The notes: a model not told the origin generated them from the letters alone. A stretch of 64,000 nucleotides of DNA from Nitrospira_E sp052156535 (GCF_052156535.1 NZ_JBQKUP010000029.1:124001-188000); one strand, 5' to 3'; positions 16,441-25,207 are shown, counted from the stretch's first letter. A program made the numbers and translations.

Positions 16441-18771
16441 ATGAGCACATTGACACCAGAGTTGGCAGGTATAACTTCAATGAATCAATTTGCTGGATTG
16501 AAGCAGGTAACTCAGGAGCTGGTTCCTGGTGATCCTTCTGGAATCCGTGACCTCTCGCCACTTCCCTTCTCTTTACATTGTCTGGGAGGGGTTTGGGAAG
16601 GGTATCTTGTTGGATGGCACGGGGACACTATGCAATTGCGTTTGACCGGATTCCCTCCCATAGAACTCTCGCAGATCATTGAATTGAAATATGGCATTTC
16701 AGGTCAAGATCGTCCCTTCAAAAAGCTTCATGGAATGATTAAAAATATACAGGTGAAACCAGGTCAGACCGCTTGGGAAGGAACAACTGACATTCTTTTA
16801 GACTGCCCCACAGAGAATGATGCCATTAGTTCCTTTTCGTCAGGTACGAAAGTTCTGCTCCCTCAAGGAGAGAGCCTCATGGTACATGGACATGTTTTAA
16901 CGGGTTCGTTCAATTCGTCCAGGAAGATTCATAACCACGAAATCTCCGACTCTATACCAGGTGTTTCTTTTCGTGAGAAGGAAGAAGAAGAACCGAAGGA
17001 TGGGTCCCTGATTCTTCAAAAAACTGGCGTGTCCAGCAGTCGTCTCACCATTAATAAAGGCAATGGGCAGCAGATTAGTGCCTACCATGACCAACCTATT
17101 GAAGGCAATTCAACAGAAGGACCTGTCGTCGTTATTGCCCCGGGGTATGGGGAAACCAAACGGGATTATTTGACCTTGGCTTATTACTTTGCCAGCAATG
17201 GATTTCATGTCGTGCGCTATGACCATACCAATCATGTCGGCGAGAGTGATGGACTGCACTACCAGGTATCCCTTTCATCAATGAAAAATGATTTTCAAAC
17301 TGTGACCCGTTATGTGAGGGCCACTTGGCCGCACTCAGCCATAATCGGTGTGGCTGCCAGCTTAGCCTCGCGAGTCGCTCTCAAAGCCGAGGCTGAATAT
17401 CCATCATTATCCCTTTTGATCATGCTCATGAGCATTGTCAATGTCCAACGGTCTGCAGCCACGGTTCATCAGGAAGATCTCTTTGCAGCCTATGGGAATG
17501 AGCAGTGCCCTGCATCGGCGAATTTTTTGGGCTTCAATGTGGGCAATCAATTTTTGGGAGATGCCATTGCCAACAAATTTGTCACGCTTGAACACACACT
17601 CATTGATGCGGAATCCTTAAGCTCCCCCGTCATACTGGTTTCCGCCGAGAAGGATGCCTGGGTCGCTCCCGATGATCTTCAAGCGTTTCGGAATGCATTG
17701 GGTCGACGCCTTGAGCATTGGATGGTGGTGCCAGATGCATTGCATCGTCTACAAGAAAACCCCAAAAGAGCCCGTGAAACCTATCGACAACTCATTGCAC
17801 AATGCCATGAGCAAGTGAATCAGAAAGCTGCTCCTGATGTGATCCACACCCCTAATCGACTAGACTTGGGACGCCAAAATCGACGAGAAAAACTTGCGCA
17901 ACAACAACAGGCCGAGACCGACGTCGGCGCAGGCTTTTGGCAGGATTACTTGGGCCACTTTCAGTCTGTGGCGCAATGCCGGGATTATGTGAAACTCCTT
18001 GATCATGTGTTTCATGCCTTGGGCCCCATCACTTCTGGCCAACGGTTTCTGGATGCTGGCTGTGGAAACGGCAATGCAGGGTTATATTTTTTGGATAGGC
18101 TTTCCGCCACCATTTCCAGTGGGATCCCTTACCTAGAGAAGTCCATTCAATATCTGGGGATTGATGTCGTTCCTGACGCCTTGAAACGGGCTAACAAAGC
18201 AATGCTTGCCGCCGACACAGAATGGCAACATAGCATGACCTCTCCGACACCCTTCTTCACGAAGGCATGGGCGCAGGTAGATTTAGGTCAGCCGCTCCCC
18301 TTTCCAGACAACCATTTCGACCGGATTGTCTCTAATCTGGTGATTGGATATGTCCAGGATCCAGGCGCTACCCTACGAGAACTGTATCGTGTTCTCGCTC
18401 CAGGGGGACGAATCGTTATTTCCAATTTAAAACCGAATGGTGACTTTTCCGGTATTTACCAGAGTCTGGTCAGTAGTGCTGCTCTCCCACAACAACGAGA
18501 AGAAGCACGGGATCTCTTGAATAATTACGGGAAAATCCGACAGGCCGAAAAAGAAGGGCAATTTTGTTTTTATGATCAAACCCAATGGGAATCGATCGTC
18601 GCCACCCTGGGCTGTACGAATGCTGGTATTTTTTCAACTTTTGCAGAACAAGCGTATCTCGTTATTTTAGACAAACCAATTTTCTGCACACAAGCGCAAA
18701 AGCCCATCCAAAATGCAGAACCATGCTCCACCCGAAACCAGCTGTCAGGGATTCTGAAGCAAGTGGCATAG
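16441..18771 (+). CDS. Fusion protein: LuxD-like acyltransferase/thioesterase domain plus class I SAM methyltransferase
   Basis: A 776-residue protein not recognised as a named family. Residues 1 to about 190 are beta-rich and unassigned. Residues about 200-460 form an alpha/beta-hydrolase domain close to LuxD (acyl-ACP thioesterase of bioluminescence): GFHVVRYDHTNHVGESDG, IIGVAASLASRVAL, SAEKDAWV. The candidate triad is S307, D405, H435, with spacing 98 and 30 against 97 and 30 in LuxD, and the nucleophile lies in AASLA, not GxSxG, as in LuxD. Residues about 495-740 are a Rossmann methyltransferase: FLDAGCGNGNAG (motif I, about 536-547), LGIDVVPDALKRA, FDRIVSNLVIGYVQDP and LYRVLAPGGRIVISN. 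ATG 16441 follows ggtggggg; a GTG at 16429 is the alternative. Substrate is unknown; an acyl chain that is released or transferred and then methylated is inference. No luxC, luxE or luciferase gene is nearby. Confidence 0.8.
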   Translation: MSTLTPELAGITSMNQFAGLKQVTQELVPGDPSGIRDLSPLPFSLHCLGGVWEGYLVGWHGDTMQLRLTGFPPIELSQIIELKYGISGQDRPFKKLHGMIKNIQVKPGQTAWEGTTDILLDCPTENDAISSFSSGTKVLLPQGESLMVHGHVLTGSFNSSRKIHNHEISDSIPGVSFREKEEEEPKDGSLILQKTGVSSSRLTINKGNGQQISAYHDQPIEGNSTEGPVVVIAPGYGETKRDYLTLAYYFASNGFHVVRYDHTNHVGESDGLHYQVSLSSMKNDFQTVTRYVRATWPHSAIIGVAASLASRVALKAEAEYPSLSLLIMLMSIVNVQRSAATVHQEDLFAAYGNEQCPASANFLGFNVGNQFLGDAIANKFVTLEHTLIDAESLSSPVILVSAEKDAWVAPDDLQAFRNALGRRLEHWMVVPDALHRLQENPKRARETYRQLIAQCHEQVNQKAAPDVIHTPNRLDLGRQNRREKLAQQQQAETDVGAGFWQDYLGHFQSVAQCRDYVKLLDHVFHALGPITSGQRFLDAGCGNGNAGLYFLDRLSATISSGIPYLEKSIQYLGIDVVPDALKRANKAMLAADTEWQHSMTSPTPFFTKAWAQVDLGQPLPFPDNHFDRIVSNLVIGYVQDPGATLRELYRVLAPGGRIVISNLKPNGDFSGIYQSLVSSAALPQQREEARDLLNNYGKIRQAEKEGQFCFYDQTQWESIVATLGCTNAGIFSTFAEQAYLVILDKPIFCTQAQKPIQNAEPCSTRNQLSGILKQVA

Positions 18772-19010
18772 GAGGGTCCCTTTCTATCTATAAATATTTT
18801 TCAGGAGAACCGCATGGGACCTCAGTATGACAATGACTACCGTTGATTATACAAAAGAGTGTCGTTCATGGAAGCATAAGAGGAGATATCCCCCGAGGAC
18901 ATTCCTGAACTTAACTCTTTTGACTTCTGCCTGCATTTATTGTCCAATAGGCCTTCAAAGATGTCAGAGCCATAATCTAGGGTAATCTCTCATCTGTCCT
19001 TGTTTTTCAC

Positions 19011-21191
19011 GTGAATTTTTACGCCTTCAGCGGACTCTTGAATGGTCTGGCCGCCACAGCCTCCGGCCTTATTGTCTATGCCAAAAATCCTCACAGCTCC
19101 AAGCATCAAGCCTATGCCCTGTATTGTTTAGCTGCCGCCATTTGGGGATATGGGTATTGCGCATGGCACCTTTCTTCCACTCACGATCTTGCCCTTCTCT
19201 TTGTTCGATTGTTAATGGCCGGAGCCATTTTTCTTCCGCCAGCCTATCTGTGGCACGTCCTGACCTTATTGGATGATGTGGAAGCCAACAGAGGGGTTAT
19301 TCGTCTTGGATGGGGAGCTAGTCTTATTTATTTCGGCGCGAATTTTACCACCTATTTCGTGGCTGATGTCCATCATGTCGGTGATTTTCCATTTTGGCCG
19401 CAACCCGGTCCATTTTTTCATATCTATCTCCTGGGATTTGGCCTATCGACTATTTATGGAACGTGGTTACTTTATCGGGGAGCTCGGACCAGAACCGGTC
19501 CTGAACGTTCACGATTTTTCCTTCTCACTATCGGATCAGTCATTGCCTACTTAGGGGGGATGACGACTTTTCCGCTCTGGTATGGAATTGAAATCCCACC
19601 AAACGGCACAATCCTACTGACGGTCTATACGTCGGTCGTCGCCTATACGCTCCTACGATACAGACTGATGGATCTCGGGACGGCTGTTGAACGCAGCATC
19701 ACGGGAGGCCTCTTGTTAGCACTCGTGGCTTTCCCGGCCTATCCGATCCTCCTCCTTGGCCAGAGTCTGTATTTTGGGCAAATTAATATCGCCTATTCTT
19801 TTGTTGAACTCACCGTGTTGCTCATCTTAGTACTTGGAGCGTCCTCCTTGAAGCGGGAAGCAAAAACATTAATCACGAAATCACTGTTCAAGGAACGATA
19901 TAATCGACATGAAACGGTGGTACATTTCTCTAAGTCCCTCCTATCCATATTGGAATTAAAAGATTTGACGGCCACTATCGTGGAATCCATTTGCCCCACA
20001 TTAGGATTGCAATGGGGAGTTTTATATTTACGAAGTTCCAGCAGTCAGGATTATCGACCGGTATCCAGCTTTGGAAAATCCACCACAGATCTTCCAGTCC
20101 TCTATTTGCATAAAACGCCTACGTTGCTAGAAATGTGGAGACAAGGCACGTCCTGTTTTGTCATCCATGAATTGGAACTCTCTACCATCAACTCCGACTC
20201 TGAAGCCGTCATCGCACAGCTCGCCCATATTGGAACAGAAGTTTGTTTGCCCTTGGTTAACAAAACCCGGCTCTTAGGTTTTTGTGTGTTTGGACCTAAT
20301 ACGAAAAGTGGCGGAGGGTATACGACCCAGGATTTGGATTTATTAACTACCTTATCCCAAGAAGCGTCCGTGGCGTTAGACAATGCCTTGCTCTATGAAG
20401 AGCTCAAGCGCTCCCAATCGTTGGTTCGTCGAACGGATCGCCTTCGATCTCTGGAGACCATGGCCGGCGGATTGGCTCACGAAATTAGAAATCCCTTGAC
20501 CTCGATTAAAGCTTTCGTGGATCTGGCACCTGAACGAAAGGATGATGAACAGTTTCTGGTTCGATTTAGTAAGGTCGTCAAAGAAGATGTGTTTCGAATC
20601 GAGCGGCTCACTCGAGAGATCTTGGATTATGCCAAACCAATGGAACCGTTTCTCAAGGAAGAAGATCTCAATGATATTGTGGAATCCTGTCTGTATACCC
20701 TCAGAATTCGACCCTCTCATGAATTAATTGTCGTCGAAACCGATTTGGCTCATGGGTTGCCAAAGGTATTTGCCGATCGGCAGCAATTGAAGCAGGTGTT
20801 CCTCAATCTGTTGTTTAATGCCGTGGAAGCCATGCTCCCGGAGGGTGGGGTGTTAACAGTGCGGACTCGAAAGATTGGTTCAGGTGTGGTTCAGGGTTGG
20901 GTGCAGGTGGACATACACGATACTGGAAAAGGAATAAATCCGGAAGACATCGAGCATATATTTGATCCTTTTTTTACCACAAAGCACTTGAGTCAGGAAC
21001 ATGAGGGAACAGGTTTGGGATTGGCCATTGCCCATCAAATCATTCAAGAACATCGAGGAAGTATTGAAGTCCAAAGTGTGAAAGGAGGGGGAACCACCTT
21101 TCTTGTAAATCTCCCAAATTCTCCAGCACCCACATCAATTTCTCCAGCCCAGAGTGTGTCCCCAAAGGCCGAACTCCCCAATCTTGATTGA
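19011..21191 (+). CDS. Membrane sensor histidine kinase with 7TM-like input and GAF domains (orphan)
   Basis: Residues 1 to about 270 form seven or more membrane spans resembling the HisKA_7TM input module. Residues about 300-465 look like a GAF domain, followed by HisKA with the phosphorylated His at H490 in GLAHEIRNPLTSIKAF. The HATPase_c domain shows FLNLLFNAVEAML (N box), DIHDTGKGI (G1), FDPFFTTK (F) and GTGLGLAIAHQI (G2). The kinase core resembles NtrB/PrsK-type kinases. No response regulator lies beside it, so the partner is elsewhere. The GTG start has no Shine-Dalgarno; a TTG at 19038 is the alternative. The signal sensed is unknown. It is 239 bases downstream of the LuxD-like fusion on the same strand. 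Confidence 0.88.
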   Translation: MNFYAFSGLLNGLAATASGLIVYAKNPHSSKHQAYALYCLAAAIWGYGYCAWHLSSTHDLALLFVRLLMAGAIFLPPAYLWHVLTLLDDVEANRGVIRLGWGASLIYFGANFTTYFVADVHHVGDFPFWPQPGPFFHIYLLGFGLSTIYGTWLLYRGARTRTGPERSRFFLLTIGSVIAYLGGMTTFPLWYGIEIPPNGTILLTVYTSVVAYTLLRYRLMDLGTAVERSITGGLLLALVAFPAYPILLLGQSLYFGQINIAYSFVELTVLLILVLGASSLKREAKTLITKSLFKERYNRHETVVHFSKSLLSILELKDLTATIVESICPTLGLQWGVLYLRSSSSQDYRPVSSFGKSTTDLPVLYLHKTPTLLEMWRQGTSCFVIHELELSTINSDSEAVIAQLAHIGTEVCLPLVNKTRLLGFCVFGPNTKSGGGYTTQDLDLLTTLSQEASVALDNALLYEELKRSQSLVRRTDRLRSLETMAGGLAHEIRNPLTSIKAFVDLAPERKDDEQFLVRFSKVVKEDVFRIERLTREILDYAKPMEPFLKEEDLNDIVESCLYTLRIRPSHELIVVETDLAHGLPKVFADRQQLKQVFLNLLFNAVEAMLPEGGVLTVRTRKIGSGVVQGWVQVDIHDTGKGINPEDIEHIFDPFFTTKHLSQEHEGTGLGLAIAHQIIQEHRGSIEVQSVKGGGTTFLVNLPNSPAPTSISPAQSVSPKAELPNLD

Positions 21192-21280
21192 ATCACCCCT
21201 ATAAAACCACGAATTCTGAATCAAGGCATATTCACGCTTCGGGCATAAGGAATTGGGGTTTGAATAGCCATACAGAACGG

Positions 21281-22306
21281 TTATCCAGAACGCGGAAGGC
21301 GTCCTTCAACCAATTGCCCCTCCCAATCTCCGGTTCCCTTTTTCAGATGAAGAAGCCGTGAACGAGTGAGCCCAGCTCTTTGAAGCCAATCTCGAACCTC
21401 TCGCACGGAATAGGTGTTGCCCCGCTGGGTATAGAGCAACATGGAGACGGCAAAGAGATTGGCTTCAAGGGGTTGAAGGTCATTTGTATCCTGCAAAAAG
21501 GTATCTTGGATGAGCAGCCGTCCACCAGGATTGAGAATTCGTTTAATTTTTTTGAAAATTTTCAGGTTGTCTGTAGGAGAATAGATATGGAGCACATTGG
21601 AATACCAGACAACATCATAGGTGCCTGAAATGCGTGCTGTTAAAAAATCACCAGCTTGGTAGGTCAAGCGGGTTCCCAAAGAAGACTGTTCCGCCAGCGT
21701 ACGGGCGACGTCCAGAGCGGCGGACCTATCCATCACTGTAGCGTGAAGTATTGGATTCTTCGCTAAAAAGGCCATAGCATAAGTGCCAGGGCCACCGCCT
21801 AAATCCAGTAGAGTACGATCCGCCTTCAAAGAAATTTGTTGGGCAACCTCCCTAGCCGGTTGGATCGACCGGTGATGCATGGCCCAGGAAAATGATCGTC
21901 GATATTCAATGGTTTCCGGTTTCTGGCTGTCCAGTGGCTGACCGGCACGAATCACTTCCGTTAAATGAGACCATTCGCTCCATTGGCGCTGCATGAGCAC
22001 CAAATAGTCTCCTTGAAAGTCCGTGCTGGATTCCTGGAGGTAGCGTTTGGAAAACGGAGCGAGACGATATCCTGATTGTGATTTGACCAATAATCCTATA
22101 CTAGCAAGATTCCGGCACAAGATTGCGAGTCCACGTTGGCTCACCCGTACCCGTTTGGCTAACTCCGGAATCGTCCAATCCCGATCATCCATCTTTGTAA
22201 ATAAATTCAGATCTAATGCCGAAAAAATAATTCTTGGCAATCGAAAGGCATAGATGGCCTCTCGAAATTGCTTGAAGGATTTAATGGAAATTGGAATCGG
22301 TTTCAC
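21281..22306 (-). CDS. SAM-dependent methyltransferase, Methyltransf_2/O-methyltransferase type with winged-helix dimerisation domain
   Basis: Residues about 15-95 form a winged-helix dimerisation domain (WTIPELAKRVRVSQRGLAILCR, GLLVKSQSGYRL), as in plant-type O-methyltransferases and bacterial polyketide or bacteriochlorophyll methyltransferases. The catalytic Rossmann domain follows: LLDLGGGPGTYA (motif I, about 166-177), VMDRSAALDVA, YDVVWYSNVLHIYSP and KRILNPGGRLLIQDTF. Length 341 aa is normal. It is the last gene of a long minus-strand run and ends 90 bases from the end of the histidine kinase gene. Substrate cannot be read; quinones, polyketides or aromatic phenols are typical for the group. 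Confidence 0.85.
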   Translation of the reverse strand: MKPIPISIKSFKQFREAIYAFRLPRIIFSALDLNLFTKMDDRDWTIPELAKRVRVSQRGLAILCRNLASIGLLVKSQSGYRLAPFSKRYLQESSTDFQGDYLVLMQRQWSEWSHLTEVIRAGQPLDSQKPETIEYRRSFSWAMHHRSIQPAREVAQQISLKADRTLLDLGGGPGTYAMAFLAKNPILHATVMDRSAALDVARTLAEQSSLGTRLTYQAGDFLTARISGTYDVVWYSNVLHIYSPTDNLKIFKKIKRILNPGGRLLIQDTFLQDTNDLQPLEANLFAVSMLLYTQRGNTYSVREVRDWLQRAGLTRSRLLHLKKGTGDWEGQLVEGRLPRSG

Positions 22307-22358
22307 GATGGTTTAGCTAATCTGAGTGAGTGCCTCGATGTGGGAATCGGATATGTAG

Positions 22359-22799
22359 TTAGTGAGTTGAGAACCATGTCAGGCAGGTCTTGATTTGTTG
22401 ATGGAGGTCAGCAAGGTTTCCGAAGTCGACCGGGCGTTCATAATAAGCGGCAACATGCGATTCATTCATCTCAATTCGTTCCGTGAAACCGAGACGCATG
22501 AGTTTTGACCGGTATTTGGAAACAGTTTGTTGTAGGTAAAATTTGGCCTGTTTTGCAAGTTCGTCGGTTCCTAAGTCTTCTGGCGTCCCATCCGACAACA
22601 TGCTTTTCATATCCTCCAGATCGTATCCTGCCATGCACACCAGCTTGCCGTCGGCGGTGATTTCAAGCAACCAGTCCTCGTCCGGTAAGGGAAGGGTTAA
22701 GGCTTCCATAGTATCGATATCCATCCACCCTTGAATTTCATCCACAAGATAAATTCTGGCCTCAGGCCATAGAGTTGAAGGGGTGCAAGACTCACTCAT
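22359..22799 (-). CDS. Hypothetical protein, 146 aa
   Basis: Not recognised. It is an acidic soluble protein without a signal peptide or membrane span. The middle (DEDWLLEITADGKLVCMAGYDLEDMKSML) reads like a small mixed alpha/beta domain. The C-terminal half is helical with basic positions (KYRSKLMRLGFTERIEM). Its start overlaps the end of the TPR gene by 8 bases, which supports a real, coupled gene. The downstream methyltransferase follows after 52 bases. A role with the TPR protein is inference from position. Confidence 0.65.
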   Translation of the reverse strand: MSESCTPSTLWPEARIYLVDEIQGWMDIDTMEALTLPLPDEDWLLEITADGKLVCMAGYDLEDMKSMLSDGTPEDLGTDELAKQAKFYLQQTVSKYRSKLMRLGFTERIEMNESHVAAYYERPVDFGNLADLHQQIKTCLTWFSTH

Positions 22800-23595
22800 G
22801 TGTTGTTCCCGTTCTGGCGCTCAGCTGGGATTCTAAAGCCCTTAGTCGCTGGGTATTTTCGTCGAGTTTAGGCAGTAGATATTTTTGGTCTATGCGTACA
22901 ACTTTTTGTAAGTAGTGCACGGCTTGGCTCCATTGACCTTGGGCTTCATGGCAACTGGCAAGAATATACCAGGCACCGCCCATTCGCAGTTCATCTTTCA
23001 ACCGTCTGGCAACATCCAGGCTGGTCAAGGTGCAGGATTGCGCTTCCCCAAATCGTCGTTGACTTAAATACAACCGTGCCATCATACGAAAGACATCGGA
23101 TTGTCCAGCTTCATTCCCGACCCGGCGCATTAAGATCAGGGATTCCTGATAATAGGCGAGCGCATCTTCTTCCTTGCCCGTTTCCCTCGCGACTAATCCC
23201 AAATCAGAGAGTAAAACCGCCTTTCCGGCATAGTCGGACAAATGATTCATTAAATCCAAAGCTTCTAGATAATACGCCCGGGCACGTTCCCATTCGCCGG
23301 CATCGGCCGAAAGGTTACCCAAATTGGCTAAAGTCGTACTAATCCCCCGTTCGTCACCCAGAATTTTTTGAAGCTCTAACACCTCACTATAATAGGATCT
23401 CGCTTGTTCTCGACGACCACTCACGGCGCAAATGTTACCCAAATTGCCCAGTGTGGTGGCCAATGACCGTTGGTCTCCATTTTGACGATCAACTTCCAGA
23501 GCCTGCGCATAACATTGAAAAGCCTCTGTATAAAAGCCTTTGGAAAAATGGCGATTGCCTAAAGAGTTGAGATTGGCGGATTGAGACCAGGCCAT
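22792..23595 (-). CDS. Tetratricopeptide repeat protein
   Basis: About five or six TPR units fill most of the 267 residues. Examples are LATTLGNLGNICAVSGRREQA, ISTTLANLGNLSADAGEWERA and YYQESLILMRRVGNEAGQ, each with the alternating Gly/Ala and Tyr positions of the repeat. The repeats are of the longer (about 40-residue) kinesin-light-chain-like type. No signal peptide or membrane segment is seen, so it is probably a cytoplasmic scaffold. A ribosome site (aggtgag) precedes the ATG. It overlaps the next gene by 8 bases and lies 63 bases after the MBL-fold gene. The binding partner is unknown. Confidence 0.85.
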   Translation of the reverse strand: MAWSQSANLNSLGNRHFSKGFYTEAFQCYAQALEVDRQNGDQRSLATTLGNLGNICAVSGRREQARSYYSEVLELQKILGDERGISTTLANLGNLSADAGEWERARAYYLEALDLMNHLSDYAGKAVLLSDLGLVARETGKEEDALAYYQESLILMRRVGNEAGQSDVFRMMARLYLSQRRFGEAQSCTLTSLDVARRLKDELRMGGAWYILASCHEAQGQWSQAVHYLQKVVRIDQKYLLPKLDENTQRLRALESQLSARTGTTHE

Positions 23596-23658
23596 AGGTG
23601 CTCACCTGTGGTCACAGTGCGGATGAAAAACCTTCCAGGCCATTATGAGGTTTTCAAT

Positions 23659-24258
23659 TCATTCATTTTTCAATAATTGTTCAAGTGCAGGCTTGGTTCC
23701 GGTGAGCAGGGATGTTCCGTCTCCCACCAGGAGGCTATCAAAGGTATACTTTAATAATCGACGAAGATTGTCGCGGGCTTGAACAATATCAACATATTTT
23801 TCCGACGGCAGAAGCCGGAGTGAACCTGGAGGATCTCCAATAATCGCATCTCCCACAATAAGTACCCCTTGACCCTGCTGCAAAAATAACGCACTTTCTC
23901 CTGGAGATTTTTGATGCGAAAGTTGAACAACCCAAATTCCCCCTGGAAGCAATTCCCCATCTTTAAAGATTTTATCAACGGAAAGGGTCATCTCCTTGGC
24001 ATCTAATTCCGGCGCCATCACCTGACAGTTAAAGGTTTTTCTGAAATTGGCCGCTTCCCGTTCATGGTCTCTATTGGTCAAGATAATATAATCTAGAGCC
24101 CCTCCCCGCTGCGTCATGGCCATATCACCGGCATTCATGGGAGGTGGGTCGACTAATATTCGATGTTCCCCCACGGCCAATAAATGACCGTTAAAATTAA
24201 GCTGTTTTTCCTCAGAAAACCAGGACCATTCAGAAATATTGGGCAGAATGGTTTTCAT
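23659..24258 (-). CDS. MBL-fold protein with degenerate metal site
   Basis: The order of strands and motifs follows the metallo-beta-lactamase fold: FNGHLLAVGEHRILVDPP (first hairpin), IILTNRDHEREA (position of HxHxDH), LSHQKSPGESALFL (third His) and VLIVGDAIIGDPPGS (bridging Asp). The first motif keeps only the D-H of HxHxDH, with Asn and Arg in place of the two leading His. A full two-metal site therefore looks unlikely, though one metal may bind. It is 199 aa long. It overlaps the small upstream gene by 4 bases (ATGA). A hydrolase role should not be assumed. Confidence 0.75.
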   Translation of the reverse strand: MKTILPNISEWSWFSEEKQLNFNGHLLAVGEHRILVDPPPMNAGDMAMTQRGGALDYIILTNRDHEREAANFRKTFNCQVMAPELDAKEMTLSVDKIFKDGELLPGGIWVVQLSHQKSPGESALFLQQGQGVLIVGDAIIGDPPGSLRLLPSEKYVDIVQARDNLRRLLKYTFDSLLVGDGTSLLTGTKPALEQLLKNE

Positions 24259-24494
24259 AGGGTTTCCAGACTTTCTTGGAGAAGGGCTGTGGTTTTGGCT
24301 TGAACGCCCGGATCTTCTGGAAGATCCAACATGTCATCCTCATGGACCGTAATAAATTTACGATTGGAGCCTTTAGTAAGGGAAATGAGTAAAAGACTGC
24401 GCGAAGGAGTGGTCGGAATGACGACCTCAACGGCCGCATCTAGGGATTTCACGATCTCAAGAAATTTTTGTTTTCCGTCTTCTAGTTCGTCCAT
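24255..24494 (-). CDS. Hypothetical small protein, 79 aa
   Basis: Not recognised. A short acidic protein beginning MDELEDGKQKFLEIVKSLDAA, with a central beta-rich part (AVEVVIPTTPSRSLLLISL, RKFITVHEDDMLDLPED) and a C-terminal helix. Its stop overlaps the start of the MBL-fold gene by 4 bases, an arrangement that supports translation and joint function. It starts 46 bases after the end of the TlpA-like gene. There is no membrane segment. Confidence 0.6.
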   Translation of the reverse strand: MDELEDGKQKFLEIVKSLDAAVEVVIPTTPSRSLLLISLTKGSNRKFITVHEDDMLDLPEDPGVQAKTTALLQESLETL

Positions 24495-24540
24495 AGTGCC
24501 CTAACATTCGGTTCAAGAATGTTTAAAAGGAGTCATCGAC

Positions 24541-25095
24541 CTACATGGTCGAGGAAGCAGGCGGTGCCTCCAACAATTTCTCCACTTCCTGAAGAATCGC
24601 TTCATGTCCGGCTAATGTGCCGTCAGTAAAGAAATTCCCAACACGCTGCCAACGAATAAGACCATTTTGATCAATGACATACACATTGGGAATAAATTTC
24701 CCCCCGCCATAGAGTTTGTCTGTTTTCTTTTCGGGGTCCAAAAGATAGGGATACGTAATCTTCAACGGGAATCCTTGTAGGAATTCCCTGACATCTGCCA
24801 GGGAGTCGCCAGATGAATTGACTCCGATCACCGCGACAGATTTGTCTTTTGTGGCATCATGTACCCTCTGGAGATTGGTACTCTGGATTAAGCACGGCTC
24901 GCAAATATGAAAGAGTCCTAGAACCACCACCTTACCCTTAAACTGGTCAAGGGAGAGAGGTCGGCCATCCAATCCCGTTAGTGAGAAATTAGGAGCGGAC
25001 TCCCCGACTTTAAAGAAACTTCCCGCGTGCACGATAAAACCGGTGCTTAGTATTAAGATGACTCCAATCAATACCTGAAGAATATTCCTTTTCAT
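24541..25095 (-). CDS. TlpA/ResA-like thioredoxin-fold protein, exported
   Basis: A hydrophobic N-terminal segment (about residues 5-24) acts as signal or anchor, so the thioredoxin domain lies in the periplasm. The domain begins VGESAPNFSLTGLDGRPLSL, typical of AhpC/TSA-TlpA proteins. The redox motif is C65-E-P-C68 in FHICEPCLIQS. YPYLLDPEKKTDKLYGGGKFIPNVYVID holds the cis-Pro region. A role in thiol reduction, perhaps for cytochrome c assembly or another envelope protein, is inference. ATG 25095 is chosen because aggaggagcct lies directly before it; a longer open frame to 25152 lacks such a site. A six-codon ORF overlaps this start (see 25092-25112). Confidence 0.85.
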   Translation of the reverse strand: MKRNILQVLIGVILILSTGFIVHAGSFFKVGESAPNFSLTGLDGRPLSLDQFKGKVVVLGLFHICEPCLIQSTNLQRVHDATKDKSVAVIGVNSSGDSLADVREFLQGFPLKITYPYLLDPEKKTDKLYGGGKFIPNVYVIDQNGLIRWQRVGNFFTDGTLAGHEAILQEVEKLLEAPPASSTM

Positions 25096-25112
25096 AGGCT
25101 CCTCCTGTTCAT
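25092..25112 (-). other. Possible six-codon upstream ORF coupled to the TlpA-like gene
   Basis: On the minus strand an ATG at 25112, with its own strong ribosome site (taggagg, 4 bases upstream), opens a frame MNRRSL whose TGA overlaps the ATG of the thioredoxin-like gene (ATGA). The arrangement could couple or tune translation. It contains two consecutive AGG Arg codons, which also form the next ribosome site, so the peptide could be a by-product. Confidence 0.3.
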
Positions 25113-25207
25113 GGCACCTCCTAAGGCATATAATCAGAGATTCAACCTTCACATCCTCAAAAGCCTAACACACGAATTTTTGGGGCGGCAACAAAACGGA
25201 AATACAT

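Noticed and set aside
18827..18985. A 52-codon plus-strand ORF (MTMTTVDYTKEC...) between the fusion gene and the kinase gene, and a 10-codon ORF at 18814 with a good ribosome site
   Set aside because: The longer frame lacks a ribosome site at a useful distance and has no family features. The shorter one is too small to support as a gene.
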